Below, piece by piece: positions 1 through 10,435 of a stretch of 64,000 nt of DNA. The number at the start of each line of letters is the position of its first letter. Within the stretch, counting starts at the first letter, position 1. The stretch comes from Thereva unica. Its lineage: Eukaryota; Arthropoda; Insecta; Diptera; Therevidae. Location: the NCBI GenBank assembly GCA_949987705.1, contig OX465282.1, forward strand, positions 63,795,922 to 63,859,921, read 5' to 3'. The notes beneath the pieces were generated by a model. That model was not told the origin of the DNA and did no database searches. It worked only from the letters and a program-made list of their open reading frames with translations. The position numbers and the translations under genes were made by a program.

Positions 1-392
1 TGAAGATACAGTGAATGACAGCAGTTGTCAAAATGGACGTGGCCAGCATTTTACCAATTGTTAACTTGCTCATGATGAGGAGAAAATCCAGAAAGTTAAA
101 ACGCTTAGCAATGAAAGCAAGGAAAAGGATATGCGTAAACATAATTAAAAGAACCACGAACTTTCAAAAACGTTTTGAAAGCGTCAAAATATTCTTCCTC
201 TTCTTCTTTTTATACCAAGGGTACATAGCACAGACAAATTTTTTAACTTCTAAACACTTTAAATAGTGGAAAATTTCCAGTTTCCAACTTCATTGAAGGC
301 GAATGAAGTTCTATTTGCTTCATTCAGAAAATAAACGAATGATGATATTATTGTTCATTAGAACTTCATTGCATGTGATACACGAAGACGAA
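1..392. other. No gene recognised; AT-rich leader of the window
   Basis: I see no convincing gene here. An 83-codon open frame on the plus strand (15-266) is basic and then hydrophobic, has no recognisable domain, and ends in a simple Phe-rich stretch, so it looks like chance coding. The segment may be flanking DNA of the inverted-repeat element that follows. Confidence 0.4.
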
Positions 393-394
393 TA

Positions 395-729
395 GGCCCC
401 CATCCACGGTCAAACAAATCGTCAAACCAATTTTCGAAAAACAGCGCACACATTTATGCTTTGACATTTTTGGCCATCAACGAGGAAAACTTTCTTCAAA
501 CATCCCGAGCGACATTTCATATAATCTACTGTAAACAAAGCGAACTTTACATGGCACACAGGCAAAACTCACACACACATTTAAGCTGTTTGAAGGAAAT
601 ATTAAACCAGACGAATATTTTCTTCAAACAGCGGCCAACTTCGAAAACTTGTATTTTATACACGCACACTTGCAATTTTTTCGATGTTGGCCAGGAATTT
701 GACGATTTGTTTGACCGTGGATGGGGGCC
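395..729. mobile_element. MITE with about 31-bp terminal inverted repeats, TA target site
   Basis: The left end begins GGCCCCCATCCACGGTCAAA and continues for about 31 bases; its reverse complement closes the right end at 729. Both ends are flanked by TA (393-394 and 730-731), which fits a Tc1/mariner-type target duplication. The 335-bp body has no transposase. A 114-codon plus-strand frame at 461-805 crosses the right end and is not a gene. The superfamily is inferred only from the TA. Confidence 0.75.
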
Positions 730-871
730 TAATGATCATTCCTCTTTCAATGAACATTCGTTGGTGCCCGTGTATCAACCCTATTACGCCCACTTTTTAC
801 TTTGATTTTTAGGTTGTGTCGGAACGCGTACTAATTATCGTTAATTCAGTCATTTTGAAATAAAAAAAGTA

Positions 872-1330
872 AAGCCTGTTCGTTTACTCCAAATGGGATC
901 CCTCGGGATCCCATTTGCGCCAATTTCGTGTTCGCTTACTTTCTCGGGCTCGAAAAAGAGGGGAAATTTTCGCTTCCCCTCTTGCCAATTTGTGCCAGAG
1001 GTTTTGAGCCCCGGCGATTGTGGATTGCTGTTTGTAGTGTATTTGAATTGTCAAATGAACTGTCAATTATCATGTTAAACCAAAACGATTACGACTTGAT
1101 GAAAATAAGTTCTTTATTTGGTGCCTAGTAACAAGATTTTAAATAATTTCATGCATAAATTATTAGTTTCAATAGGTTTATGTCATTAATTTGAAGACCC
1201 AAGTGATTTCTAGGTTAGATTTGCCAAAAACAGCCCAGAAGGTGTTCGCTTACTTTCATATTTTTATCCCCACTCTTGTCAAAAATCTCGGGATCCCGAG
1301 GGATCCCATTTTAAGTAAGCGAACAGGCTT
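872..1330. mobile_element. MITE / foldback element with GGGATCCC-rich inverted ends
   Basis: The left end AAGCCTGTTCGTTTACTCCA continues into a stretch that contains the small palindrome GGGATCCCTCGGGATCCC. The right end is its reverse complement, finishing CGAACAGGCTT at 1330. The ends match over roughly 40 bases with small differences. I found no clear target duplication. The short frames inside, on both strands, are by-products of the inverted repeat. Confidence 0.7.
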
Positions 1331-1519
1331 ATAGTTAACAGCCTCAACTTTTACTTTGCAAAATAAGTTTATGTTATTTCTCATCCCATTAAATAATCTC
1401 GGGTCAAGTAATCACCATTGTTTAGGCTTTTTAATTTCCGCCATTTTGTATTAAAAGAATTCAGAATTTCTTGCATATGCAATAATTGCATTTACAATAT
1501 TGTAGGCAAAATTGCAACA

Positions 1520-1755
1520 GGGGCTAGACGATCAATTTTAATGCTGCAATGCAATATTGGAATTGAAAAATTGATCGTCTAACCCCCGGGTTAGCCAGTA
1601 TTCGCACAGGCCCTAAGAAACGGAACTCAAATCTTCTGTCAAAACCAAATTTAGCCAACAGGGAATTCGCACAGCACTGCGGAACTAAATTGAAATTTTG
1701 TGGAATGATTTAGTATTTCGTGGAAAGAATTAGCCAGTATTCGCACACGCCCTTA
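1520..1755. repeat. Short hairpin followed by a direct repeat
   Basis: GGGGCTAGACGATCAATTTT (1520-1539) pairs with its near reverse complement at 1567-1586. Next come two direct copies of TTAGCCAGTATTCGCACA (from 1591 and from about 1730), about 140 bp apart. This looks like debris of a small transposable element. The boundaries are uncertain. Confidence 0.5.
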
Positions 1756-1786
1756 GAGTGATTCGGTGGCCGAGCTCGGCGACGTA

Positions 1787-1905
1787 GGGCGCTTTCAGTA
1801 ATGCAGGATGCGTGCGCAATTGACTTATTCAGTCATTGAAAGCTTCACACTTTCAATTGCTGAATAAGTCATTTGCGCACGCATCCTGCATTACTGAAAG
1901 CGCCC
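1787..1905. mobile_element. Hairpin MITE, GGGCGCTTTCA ends, GTA target duplication
   Basis: This 119-bp element folds into one near-perfect hairpin: GGGCGCTTTCAGTAATGCAG at the left is answered by its reverse complement at the right. The flanks are GTA on both sides (1784-1786 and 1906-1908). A 3-bp duplication fits a Harbinger-like transposase. A related element with the same GGGCGCTT end lies at 36620-36779. Confidence 0.8.
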
Positions 1906-2074
1906 GTAGTTATCGCAGTGGTCTGCAGGCTGTGCAGCTTCGTACCAAAGCAGTGTGTTCTATTCGTTTTTGACAGTCGCTGAGCAAAGCGATTCGTTTC
2001 GGTTCGGTTTCGTTTCGTTTCGGCTACATGTTCAGGCCTTTAGCAAGTTTACAGCATGAAGGATCTTCAAAATC

Positions 2075-3096
2075 GGGATATGCGTCATAATCCAGAAAGA
2101 CAAAATCCAGAAAGACAAAATCCAGAAACGACAAAATCCAGAAAAGACAAAATCCAGAAACGACAAAATCCGGAAACGACAAAATCCAGACACGACAAAA
2201 TACAGAAACGACAAAATCCAGACACGACAAAATCCAGAACAAATCCAGAGAAAATCCAGAATAAAAAAATCGCGCGATTTTTTTACTCTGGATTTTCTCT
2301 GGATTTGTTCTAATATTATCAGTAAAACTAAAGGACTTAAAAAGAAATATATAATATACATAAATAAATAACATTTCAGATTACAAAAATGAAAAATAAC
2401 AATAAAATAAACATAAATAACATTTCAGATAACAAAAATAACAATAAAATAAACAAAAATAGACATTCTTTCTCAAAAACAAAAAAAACACTTCTGTTAC
2501 AAATTAAAATAAGTTACTTGAATATGTACATACATTATTATTTTTATACATTTTTATCCCAACCTTAAGTTAAAACCTATACTGCTTAAAATCTAATTTT
2601 CGGAATAGGACTCGCTTTCTTCTATTATTTGTTGAATTCTTTTTTCTCTCTTGAGGTACTCCCTCCTTACTTTTTTACTTTTTTTTATAAAATTCATGTT
2701 ATTGAATCCAAAAATGTAAATCGGGTTTGAATTAATTTAGTGAAAATAAGGATTTGTTCTTTTATAATAAAAATTTTATGCATATAACAATCTTTTGAGA
2801 AATCTACATAAGTTTAGTGGAAATGTTAAATTTAAATACGTTAAATTCCATTAGGTGCGAAAAATTGCACTTTTGAAGCCCTCTAAATTAGTTAGTTTGC
2901 CAATTCGGTAAAATCAGGATTTCGTCGTGTCTGGATTTTGTCGCTTCTGGATTTTGCCGTGTCCGGATTTTGTCGTTTCTGGATTTAGTCGTTTCCGGAT
3001 TTTATCGTTTCTGGATTTTGTCGTTTTCGGATTTTTAATAGTTTTCTGGATTTTGTCGTTTCTGGATTTTGGATTTCTGGATTTTGGCATGATACC
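2075..3096. mobile_element. Tandem-array transposon, 8-bp TSD TCAAAATC (copy 1)
   Basis: The left part (2088-2320) is a tandem array of a roughly 15-bp unit like GACAAAATCCAGAAA. The right part (about 2908-3090) holds the same unit in reverse complement, so the element folds on itself. The outermost bases are GGGATATGCG at the left and CATGATACC at the right. The 8-bp word TCAAAATC stands directly outside both ends (2067-2074 and 3097-3104). A centre around 2255-2310 forms a palindrome about AAATCGCGCGATTT. No transposase is present. Frames translating as repeated FWILSFLDFV or KIQKRQNPE are the repeat read as protein, not genes. A second, shorter copy is at 37178-37658. The 8-bp duplication suggests hAT mobilisation, but this is inference. 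Confidence 0.88.
2088..2320 (+). repeat. Tandem repeat of a GACAAAATCCAGAAA-like unit
   Basis: About a dozen slightly varying units occur in a row, followed by a palindrome of the AATCCAGA motif. The reverse-complement array is at about 2908-3090. It forms the subterminal part of the surrounding element. Confidence 0.85.
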
Positions 3097-4499
3097 TCAA
3101 AATCGTCAAATTAAATGTATGTATATCGAAGGGCAGACATGCAACCAAAACTATCGATTGTGAGCCGGTCGGTCGAACAAAACTCGTTGCGCGTATGGGT
3201 TTGATGAAAATCTGGATGTACATCAAATTTGACCGTATATGGGGCCTTTAGAGCCGTTTTAGATGGTACGCACCGGTATGTGCCTTACGAACGTTTGGTG
3301 ATAAAGGAAGAAGTAGAGTTGATTAGAGGTACCACCACACTTCTTCCTTTATCCATAAAGCTCTTGAGGCTCATACGCTGGACCGCATTGTCTAAACCAG
3401 GGTTGCGGAGTCTGAGTCAGGAATTTTCTAGTTACTGGAATCGTAGTCGGAAAGTCATACAAAAAATTTGTCGAGTTCAACTCCTTTCACAAATAATGAT
3501 ACATATATTGTAATTTATTGATTTTGTTTTCTTCTACGAAATAAGCTATTAACTTCTTCATATAACAATTTTCTTCGGGCCGTCTTTACCAGATTCTAAT
3601 TCCGAACGGTGTTAAGTCTTCTTCGACGTCGTCTATATATTGTTATGTTTTTACGGTTTAACGGATTCGTAGGATTAATTAAGGAATACACTTTTTAATT
3701 ATCCACACAAAATTTAATTATTAAAGTGCCTGTAAAGGAGCAACAAAAAATGCACATTGCCGGTAATATTTCAGAAAAAGATGGCCGGGCTATATGTTTG
3801 AAAATGTGTGGCCGATACTATTGCTGGGCAACTTGTAGTCAGACATGTTTTCGCAATGTTTAGGCTACTGTGTTTCCCGAGAATTTCACGCGTACACGTA
3901 TGACAATGGCTGAAAGGGAAGAAGTATTTAATTATTAAAAAAATGAAGAATGCGATGAGCTAATTCTAAATATGTAGTTACTTTTTCAGAAATTTCACTA
4001 GAATGACGAAGAGTGGCTTTAAAAATTTATATACAAAACAACCATAAACCTTAACAGCGAGGACAGGACTCCATACTGCGGTATGCAGAGGCCCCTGGAT
4101 TTACCACTCTACTCTTCTCCAAGCTTTTGTTGAATATCAGAGTTCTAAAAATGGGCTGGCATTGTTGAAAGCGCTACTTCATTCGGTACGGTGTTAATCG
4201 ATTTTCCTTTACAGTATGCGTGCCTTGGTATAGAATTTTTAAGGTACGTCACTAAAATGTGTTCTAGCGTCTTAAGGATAAAGGATGACGAACTTATCAT
4301 TCAAGCTTATCCGCATATAGTCATTTACGATATCTTTCTGTAAGAATGCAGCTTATGGCTGGGAGACGCCATGGATTTAGTCAAGGGGATCTCCTGGAAC
4401 TCTGCACCTATAGGATACTTTAGATTCATGGATCCCGAACCCAGACAATGTACACCCTACACTGCCCACAACTATGCCATCTTTAGGCCATACTAACAT
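3097..4499. other. No gene recognised; decayed repeat DNA
   Basis: Short open frames only, including one of 94 codons at 3229-3513 with no recognisable domain. Given the Gypsy polymerase remnant that starts just beyond on the minus strand, this may hold its eroded integrase and 3' end, but I could not read integrase motifs with confidence. Confidence 0.4.
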
Positions 4500-6014
4500 A
4501 CTTCTAGTCCAAAGAAAATTTCGAAATCATTTTTAATAGCCGGCAATGTTTAAATATTTTCGCTCTACAACCGTTATCAAAGGCATGATCTGTTCGAAGG
4601 ATAAGTTTTGCCCATAGAGAAACTTGTGGAAGTGTTTAGTCGAGTCCATGATTGCCAATAGTTCCCTTCTTGTTACACAGTAATTCTGCTACGATTTTGA
4701 CAGCGCTCTACGGTAGTAAGCTATGACCTTTTCCTGTCCTTCGCAGTTTTGTGATAACACTGCACCAATCCCGACATTACTCGCGTCTGTGTCCAGTATG
4801 AATATTTCCCCTGGCTTCGGGTATGTGAGTATTGGTGCTTGGCAAAGTCCTCGTTTTAGTGGCTTGAAACTTTCCTCGCCCTTTTCTGTCCAGATAAATG
4901 GTTTTCCTTTTTCTGTCAGTTTATGTAATTCCTTAGCTATGTCGGCAAAATTCCTGACAAAACACCTATAATAGGTGGCAAGTCCCAAAAAGCTTCGAAG
5001 GTCATGTTTATCCTTCGGTGTGTGCCAATTCTTAACCGCTGTTATTTTCTCAGGATCTGTTTGAACTCCATTGGATGAAATCCCATGTCCGAGATAGTTG
5101 ACTTGGTATCTGAACAGTACCCACTTTTTAGGGCTGAGTTTCAGTTGGACAGTTCTCAACTTTTGGAAAACCTCTCGTAGATTGCCCAGATGTTCCTCGA
5201 AACTTTTTCCAACGACGATGATATCGTCCAAATAAACCAGACAAGTCTTCCATGTCAGTCCTCGTAAGACGCATTCCATCAGTCGCTCGAATGTAGCTGG
5301 AGCATTACACAGTCCAAACGGCATAACTGTAATCTGCCACAGGCCGTTTCCTACAGAGAAGGCTGTCTTTTCTCGGTCCTCGGGGTGAATTTCGACTTGC
5401 CAGTAGCCGCTGTTAAGATCCAAGGTAGAAAACCATTGAGCTCCAGAGAGAGTATCCAGTGTGTCATCGATTCGAGGTAATGGGTAGCTGTCCTTTTTAG
5501 TGATGTCATTTAACCGCCGATAATCCACGCAAAACCTTGTGCTGCCATCTTTCTTTCTGACTAGAACCACGGGAGACATCCAAGGGCTTTTCGACTCCTC
5601 TATAAGGCCTTGTCTTCTCACATCTTCAATCATATTGGCTGCCTCTTCCCGCTTGGCTAGTGGTAGTCTTCTAGGCGGTTGTTTAATTGACTGGGCATCT
5701 TTGGTGTCGATCCTGTGTTGAACGATGTTCGTTTTCCCAAAGTCATCATCTCTCATGGCGAAGATTACTACTAATTTTCTTGCCTGGAGATACTGTTTTT
5801 GTTCAAGACAACTAGTTGAGAGCACTGCGTTTACTAATTTCGTGGCCTTTGGTTTCGGTTTTGGAACCGTTTCGATGTTAACGCACTCCACTAAGGTAAT
5901 CTGTTCTGCCGGTTCTCCTTTCCGCAAAACCGTATCCTTCTTCAATCGTACTTCTCGTGCGTTAGTATTTAGCACTCTCACGAATACCTCCTTCTTGTCG
6001 TCGACATTTTCCAA
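4500..6014 (-). pseudogene. pol: Gypsy A pol: reverse transcriptase and RNase H
   Basis: A 441-codon frame (6014-4689) carries a Ty3/Gypsy reverse transcriptase followed by the start of RNase H. The visible RT motifs are the conserved VRKKDGSTRFCVDYRRLN block, PLPRIDDTLD, MPFGLCNAPATFERLM and the catalytic YLDD, then the connection segment LRSFLGLATYYRCFV. RNase H follows with the first catalytic aspartate in LDTDASNVGIGAVL. A stop ends the frame at 4689, but the RNase H match continues to about 4500 (ERNYCVTRRELLA-like), so the copy is broken. Together with the protease and gag pieces upstream (6014 to 6951) it makes one minus-strand element. I found no LTRs, so its age and full length are unknown. 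Confidence 0.9.
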
Positions 6015-6440
6015 TTGCTATATTTTTGATTGGTTCCCTTTGCTCTGGTTGGATAAGGTAAAATCGGTAGTTCCCGGGATCACCATCGATCTCATATCTC
6101 AGTATTTCCTCTCCGATGTCCAGTAGAATTCTATGTGCTTTCATAAAGTCCAGACCGAGAATACACTCTTCTGTTATATCAGCTACCAGGAACAAATGTG
6201 AAAATCCAATGTCAGCGAGAACCACATCCAACATAATTTCACCGTGTAATCGTACTGGCTCTCCTGTTGCAGTTTTCAGTCTGTATTGGCGTGCGTCTTT
6301 CAGCCATTTATTTTACTGGACCATGTCAGCCCGGATGACCGATTTAGAAGCACCAGTATCTACAGTTATTGGGCATTTTTCTGCTTCAATCTTTCCATAG
6401 ATGACAAGGCTGTTGCCACTACGCTGCAGTTGTTTGATAG
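5962..6440 (-). pseudogene. Gypsy A aspartic protease region
   Basis: Reading leftwards, the frame contains the retropepsin active site DTGAS (6346-6360), a stop codon a few residues later (6313-6315), and then a 90-codon piece with the second protease motif ILGLDFMKAH. The protease would process the Gag-Pol polyprotein. The stop separates the active site from the rest, so no intact protease can be made from this copy. It overlaps the start of the RT frame, as is common in Gypsy elements. Confidence 0.8.
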
Positions 6441-6497
6441 TGGTGTTGATGACACCGGGGGCTTGGATTTCTCCCCCCCCCCCCATGGAGTCAGTCT

Positions 6498-6951
6498 TTA
6501 TTCGTTTCCCTGCTGCTGTCTGCGGGGAGACACGGAATCATTGTTTTCGGCCTCACTCAGGTCACCTTTCTGTCGATGTCCGCATTTTTCACAACAAGTT
6601 CCGCCACTCCTATTATCGGGAGACTCTGTTCTCCTTCGCTTTCTGCAATTCCTTTGCAAATGACCCGGGTTCATTACAATTCCAGCATCGGAGTCGACCG
6701 CGTACTTCCGTTGCATTCATTCTGTTGCAAGTGTCCTCTGTGGTGTGTATCTCTCTGAGGCGGACTGCACTTCTTGATGCTTGCTTCGCTGCCTCGTATG
6801 CCAGAGCATATGCCAAAACTTCAGCGGCATTTTTCTTTCCGGCCAATCTGGCTGCTTGTTGTAGAGCTCGGTCGGCAAAAGAGTTAAGAAAAGGCTCTCT
6901 TGCTACTTCGTTGATGTAGTCTTGGCCGAAACTAGGATAAGCCAGATGCAC
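6498..6951 (-). pseudogene. Gypsy A gag C-terminal part with zinc knuckle
   Basis: A 112-codon frame (6951-6613) resembles the end of a Gypsy Gag protein. It has a helical capsid-like segment (FGQDYINEVAREPFLNSF) followed by a CCHC-type knuckle beginning CWNCNEPG, which would bind RNA in the particle. A second cysteine motif (CEKCGHRQKGD) follows in another frame at 6716-6498, so a frameshift lies between them. The run of ten C residues at 6475-6484 sits just downstream. The N-terminal part of gag beyond 6951 is not recognisable past about 7030. Confidence 0.7.
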
Positions 6952-7039
6952 TAACCTCTTGATATCGGCGCATAGTTGGTGTAAAGTTTCTCCTGGCTTT
7001 TGAAGTCTATTTCGAAGTTGAAGTCGATAAACCGATTAT

Positions 7040-7165
7040 GGCCTGGATTCCCTCATAATTTTTTCGGTAATCAAATTCGCATTCAATCCGCGAATGCGGA
7101 TTTGAGAATCGGCAAAGTATCAAATCCGCACTCACTTCCGATCCGCCGGATTCAACAATCAGGCC
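7040..7165. repeat. Small foldback between Gypsy A and Gypsy B
   Basis: The left end GGCCTGGATTCC is roughly mirrored by GGATTCAACAATCAGGCC at the right, and inside there are several copies of AATCCGC/GCGGATT in both directions. The stretch TTTTTTCGGTAATCAAAT recurs near the end of the window at 63953-63970, so both sites may carry relatives of one inverted-repeat family. Confidence 0.5.
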
Positions 7166-7181
7166 CAATGATCCATTAACG

Positions 7182-7842
7182 ATGGAGGAGCAAATTGCTC
7201 AAATTAACCAACAACTGCGGACTCTCATGATTCGAAGTAGGCAGCATGAAAAAGTCACAAGAAACAGAAGAGAGTATACCCCGGTTAGGCAAACCATTTG
7301 CTACTATCGCCGAAGATTTCGACACAAAGCAAAAGTTTGTCTTGCTCCTGTGAAAGCAAGGTGCCTACAAGTTCAAATATCACAGGTGTTGCTGGCGAAA
7401 CCAAAATAATCAGCAGAATTTTTGTAAATGAGCCTTCAATGGGGCGAGATGATACCGAGATACCGGCGCCGATGTATCCGTCTTACCACCAACTCTACAA
7501 GAGCGTACCAATCGTAACCTACCGAAAAACAGTAAATAGCTTTACGCTGCAAATGGAACTGCAATAAATATGTATGTATGGAAAAAAATTGATCCTGACT
7601 CTAGGTCTACGGAAAAAATTCCCTTGGACCTTCATCATTGCGGATGGGAATACTCCAATCCTAGGAGCAGATTTTTTAAAATTTTACGGTCTTTTAGTAG
7701 ACGTTAAAAGTAGCAAATTAATAGGTGCGACTACTAAAGATGAGTCATCCGGCAGTACAGCTATCAATACGGGTACCATTAGTATCATGACTTATAATAT
7801 TAACAATCCGCTTTCAGAATTGCTAGCTCAATATAAAGATTT
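7182..7842 (+). pseudogene. Gypsy B gag end and protease (first fragment)
   Basis: The plus-strand frames encode a short Gag C-terminus with a basic cysteine motif (CYYRRRFRHKAKVC), then a protease-like segment in a shifted frame with IIADGNTPILGADFLKFYGLLVD, the typical second retropepsin block. The frame runs into the 3' end of a LINE at 7843. The element resumes at 10436 on the other side of that insertion, where RT begins. It is the 5' piece of a plus-strand Gypsy cut into three. Frameshifts show it is dead. Confidence 0.75.
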
Positions 7843-10422
7843 CTTCTTCTTCTTTAACGGCTCTACAACCGGGATCCGGTCCTGGCCTCGCGCAACTGTT
7901 CTCTCCACCGGTCCCGATTCTGAGCCGATGTCATCCAGTTTGGCATCCCTAAACTCTGAGCGTCCTGGTCCACGCCATCCTTCCAGCGAAGGTTGGGCCT
8001 CCCTCGCTGTCGCACCCCATAGGTCTTACCGCAGAGAACTTTCCGAGCAGGCTCATCTTCACTCATACGAGCTAGATGCCCTGCCCACCGGAGCCTACCG
8101 AGCTTTATTTTCTTCACAACATCTATGTCGCGATAGCGCTCGTAGATCTCGTCATTGTAGAGTCTCCGGAATCGTCCTTCCTCACATACGGGGCCAACAA
8201 TCCTCCGAAGTATTTTCCTCTCAAACACGCCCAAGAGGTTTGAGTGCTTTTTGCTAAGCACCCACGTTTCGGATGCATATGTGAGAACGGGTAAGACCAT
8301 CGTCTTATATAGTAAAAGTTTAGACGTTATGGTTAGATATTTGGATTTGAAGAGCCTTGACAGACTATAGTAGGCTTTGTTGGCTTTTAGCAGTCGTGCG
8401 CGTATTTCTGGTTCCATGCTATTGTCGGCTGCTTCTATTGACCCAAGGTAGGTAAATGATTTTACCACGTCAAACTCGTGTTCCGCTACCTTGATTGTGG
8501 GACCAATGTTAGGTGTTCTTCCAGACGAGGCCACCATGTACTTTGTTTTGCTTTCGTTAATGTGCAGTCCCAGATTTCCTGCCGCTTGCTCAATCTGAGT
8601 GAAAGCTTCTTGTACAGCTGTTGTTGTTCTTCCAATGATGTCAATGTCGTCTGCGTAAGCCAGTAATTGGTTGGACTTGTGGAGGATTGTACCCCTAGAT
8701 GTCACGCCCGAATCTCGGATCACTTTCTCCAACGCCAGGTTGAAAAGGAGGCAGACCAGACCGTCCCCTTGTCGGAGTCCATTATAGATGTTGATTGGTC
8801 TGGACAGTGTTCCGGACACCTTTACTTGGCTTGACACATTGATCATGGTCAACCTACATAGTCTTGTCAGTTTGTTGGGGATGCCGAATTCTCTCATGGC
8901 TTTGTAGAGTTCTACCCTGGCTATGCTATCATAGGCGGTTTTAAAGTCTATGAAGAGGTGTTGAATTGAGTTTTGAAACTCTAGACATTTTTCCATAGCC
9001 TGCCTCAAGGTGAAAATCTGATCAGTCGTTGATTTGCCTGGGCTGAAGCCACACTGGTAATGGCCTATGATGTTTCTGGCGTATGGGGCCATCCTGTTTT
9101 GTAGGATAGCGGAGAATATCTTAAACACGGTACTCAACAACGTTATACCGCGATAATTAGTGCACGCTGTGATATCTCCTTTTTTGTGTACCGGACAGAG
9201 GATGCCTTTTCTCCAGTCTTCTGGCATCACTTCCTGCTCCAATACTTGCACAATTAATTCATGAATCGCTTGGTGTAATGTAGGCCCTCCATATTTAACC
9301 AGCTCCGCTGCGATGCCGTCTGCACCCGAGGCCTTGTTGTTTTTGAGCCGGCTGATGGCTCTGTTAACTTCTTCTATGCTTGGTGGCGGCAGCATAGCAT
9401 TGTCATCAGATATTGGTGGAGCCTCCGAATCCTCAGTTAGCTCGCCATTTAGCAATTCATGAAAGTGCTCTTCCCATCGCTCCAAGATGCCTTTAGGATC
9501 GGTGATCAGATTACCTTCTTTGTCCTTGCAGTATGTGCAACGTGGTGTGAATTGCGTCATACTGCGGACTCTTTGGTAGAACTCCCGCGCCTGGTGCGGC
9601 CGTCGTTCTCTGTACTGTTCTAGCTCACAGACGAGATTTTTTTCCCAGGCTTCCTTTTTCCGTCTGTGAATTCTCTTTTCTTCTTTTCTGAGCTCTTTAT
9701 AGTTCTCTTCGCGTGCCCGTGTTCTCTGAGACTGCTGCATGGCTCGGTACGCAGCATTCTTACGTTCAGTTGCCAGCTTGCATTCATTATCGAACCAGTC
9801 GTTCCGATCTTTACGACTTCTGCCTAAGATGGAATCAGCAGTATTAATGACAGTATTTTTAAGGCGGGTCCAGTTCTCTTCAACGCCCGGCATCTCATCC
9901 CCAGGACTTAGGGCGAGTTCTAATGCATGACCGTAGCTGTTTCTGGCCATTTCATTGCGTAGTGCAGTTGTGTTGATTCGAGCCTGATCAGCGGATACAA
10001 AGCTTTTCAGCGTTGTAATGCGCTCTCGGAGCACCATACCAACAAGATAGTGATCCGAGTCGAAGTTGGCACCTCGGTACGTTCGTACCGTCATCAGACC
10101 CGAAAGGTGGCGGCGGTCTATCAACACATGATCTATTTGGTTGCGAGTGGCTCCATCAGGAGATACCCAGGTGGCTTTATGGATATCTTTACCCGCAAAT
10201 CTAGTACTTGCAACGACCAAGTTCTTACTTGCTGCCATCTCTACAACTCGCTGTCCATTGTCATTAGTGTTTTCATGCAAGCTGTGGTTGCCGACATATT
10301 GCCTGTATATGGGCTCCCGGCCTACTTTGGCGTTCAGATCTCCCAGTAGGATTTTTACATCATACCTGGGGCAGGCATTAAGTTCCTGTTCAACTAATTC
10401 GAAGAATTCTTCTTTATCAAAT
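7843..10422 (-). mobile_element. RTE-like LINE, 5'-truncated, 13-bp target duplication
   Basis: The insertion is bounded by the direct repeat AATATAAAGATTT (7830-7842 and 10423-10435), a perfect 13-bp target duplication. On the minus strand the element starts inside the endonuclease domain and ends, right after the ORF stop, in a tail of about four AAG units. The body is one long open frame. A very short 3' end with a microsatellite tail is typical of RTE-clade LINEs; the clade is inferred. Confidence 0.92.
7863..10420 (-). CDS. LINE endonuclease (partial) / reverse transcriptase ORF
   Basis: This is a single uninterrupted frame of about 850 codons. It begins at the truncation point with the end of an APE-type endonuclease: the catalytic GDLNAKVG motif lies near 10350 and the SDHYLV motif follows. 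A charged linker comes next, then the reverse transcriptase with FIDFKTAYDSI, GLRQGDGL and the catalytic YADD, and finally a C-terminal region with the LRWAGHLARM and GRPNLRWKDG blocks typical of this LINE group. The methionine nearest the 5' end is not a true start, since the frame stays open upstream to the insertion border. The enzyme would nick target DNA and prime reverse transcription there. The lack of stops and the perfect duplication indicate a young insertion, though it cannot be autonomous because its 5' end is missing. Confidence 0.9.
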
Positions 10423-10435
10423 AATATAAAGATTT

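Noticed and set aside
461..805. 114-codon plus frame near the window start
   Set aside because: It crosses the right end of the TA-flanked MITE and has no domain.
2024..2374. Minus-strand frames of 109-116 codons with repeated FWILSFLDFV, resembling membrane segments; also 37100-37472 and 2927-3163
   Set aside because: They are the short tandem DNA repeat read in several frames; all frames of both strands are open and give the same periodic pattern.
7574..8257. 227-codon plus frame spanning Gypsy B and the LINE
   Set aside because: The first 90 codons are real Gypsy protease; the rest is the antisense of the LINE RT, joined only by chance at the insertion border.
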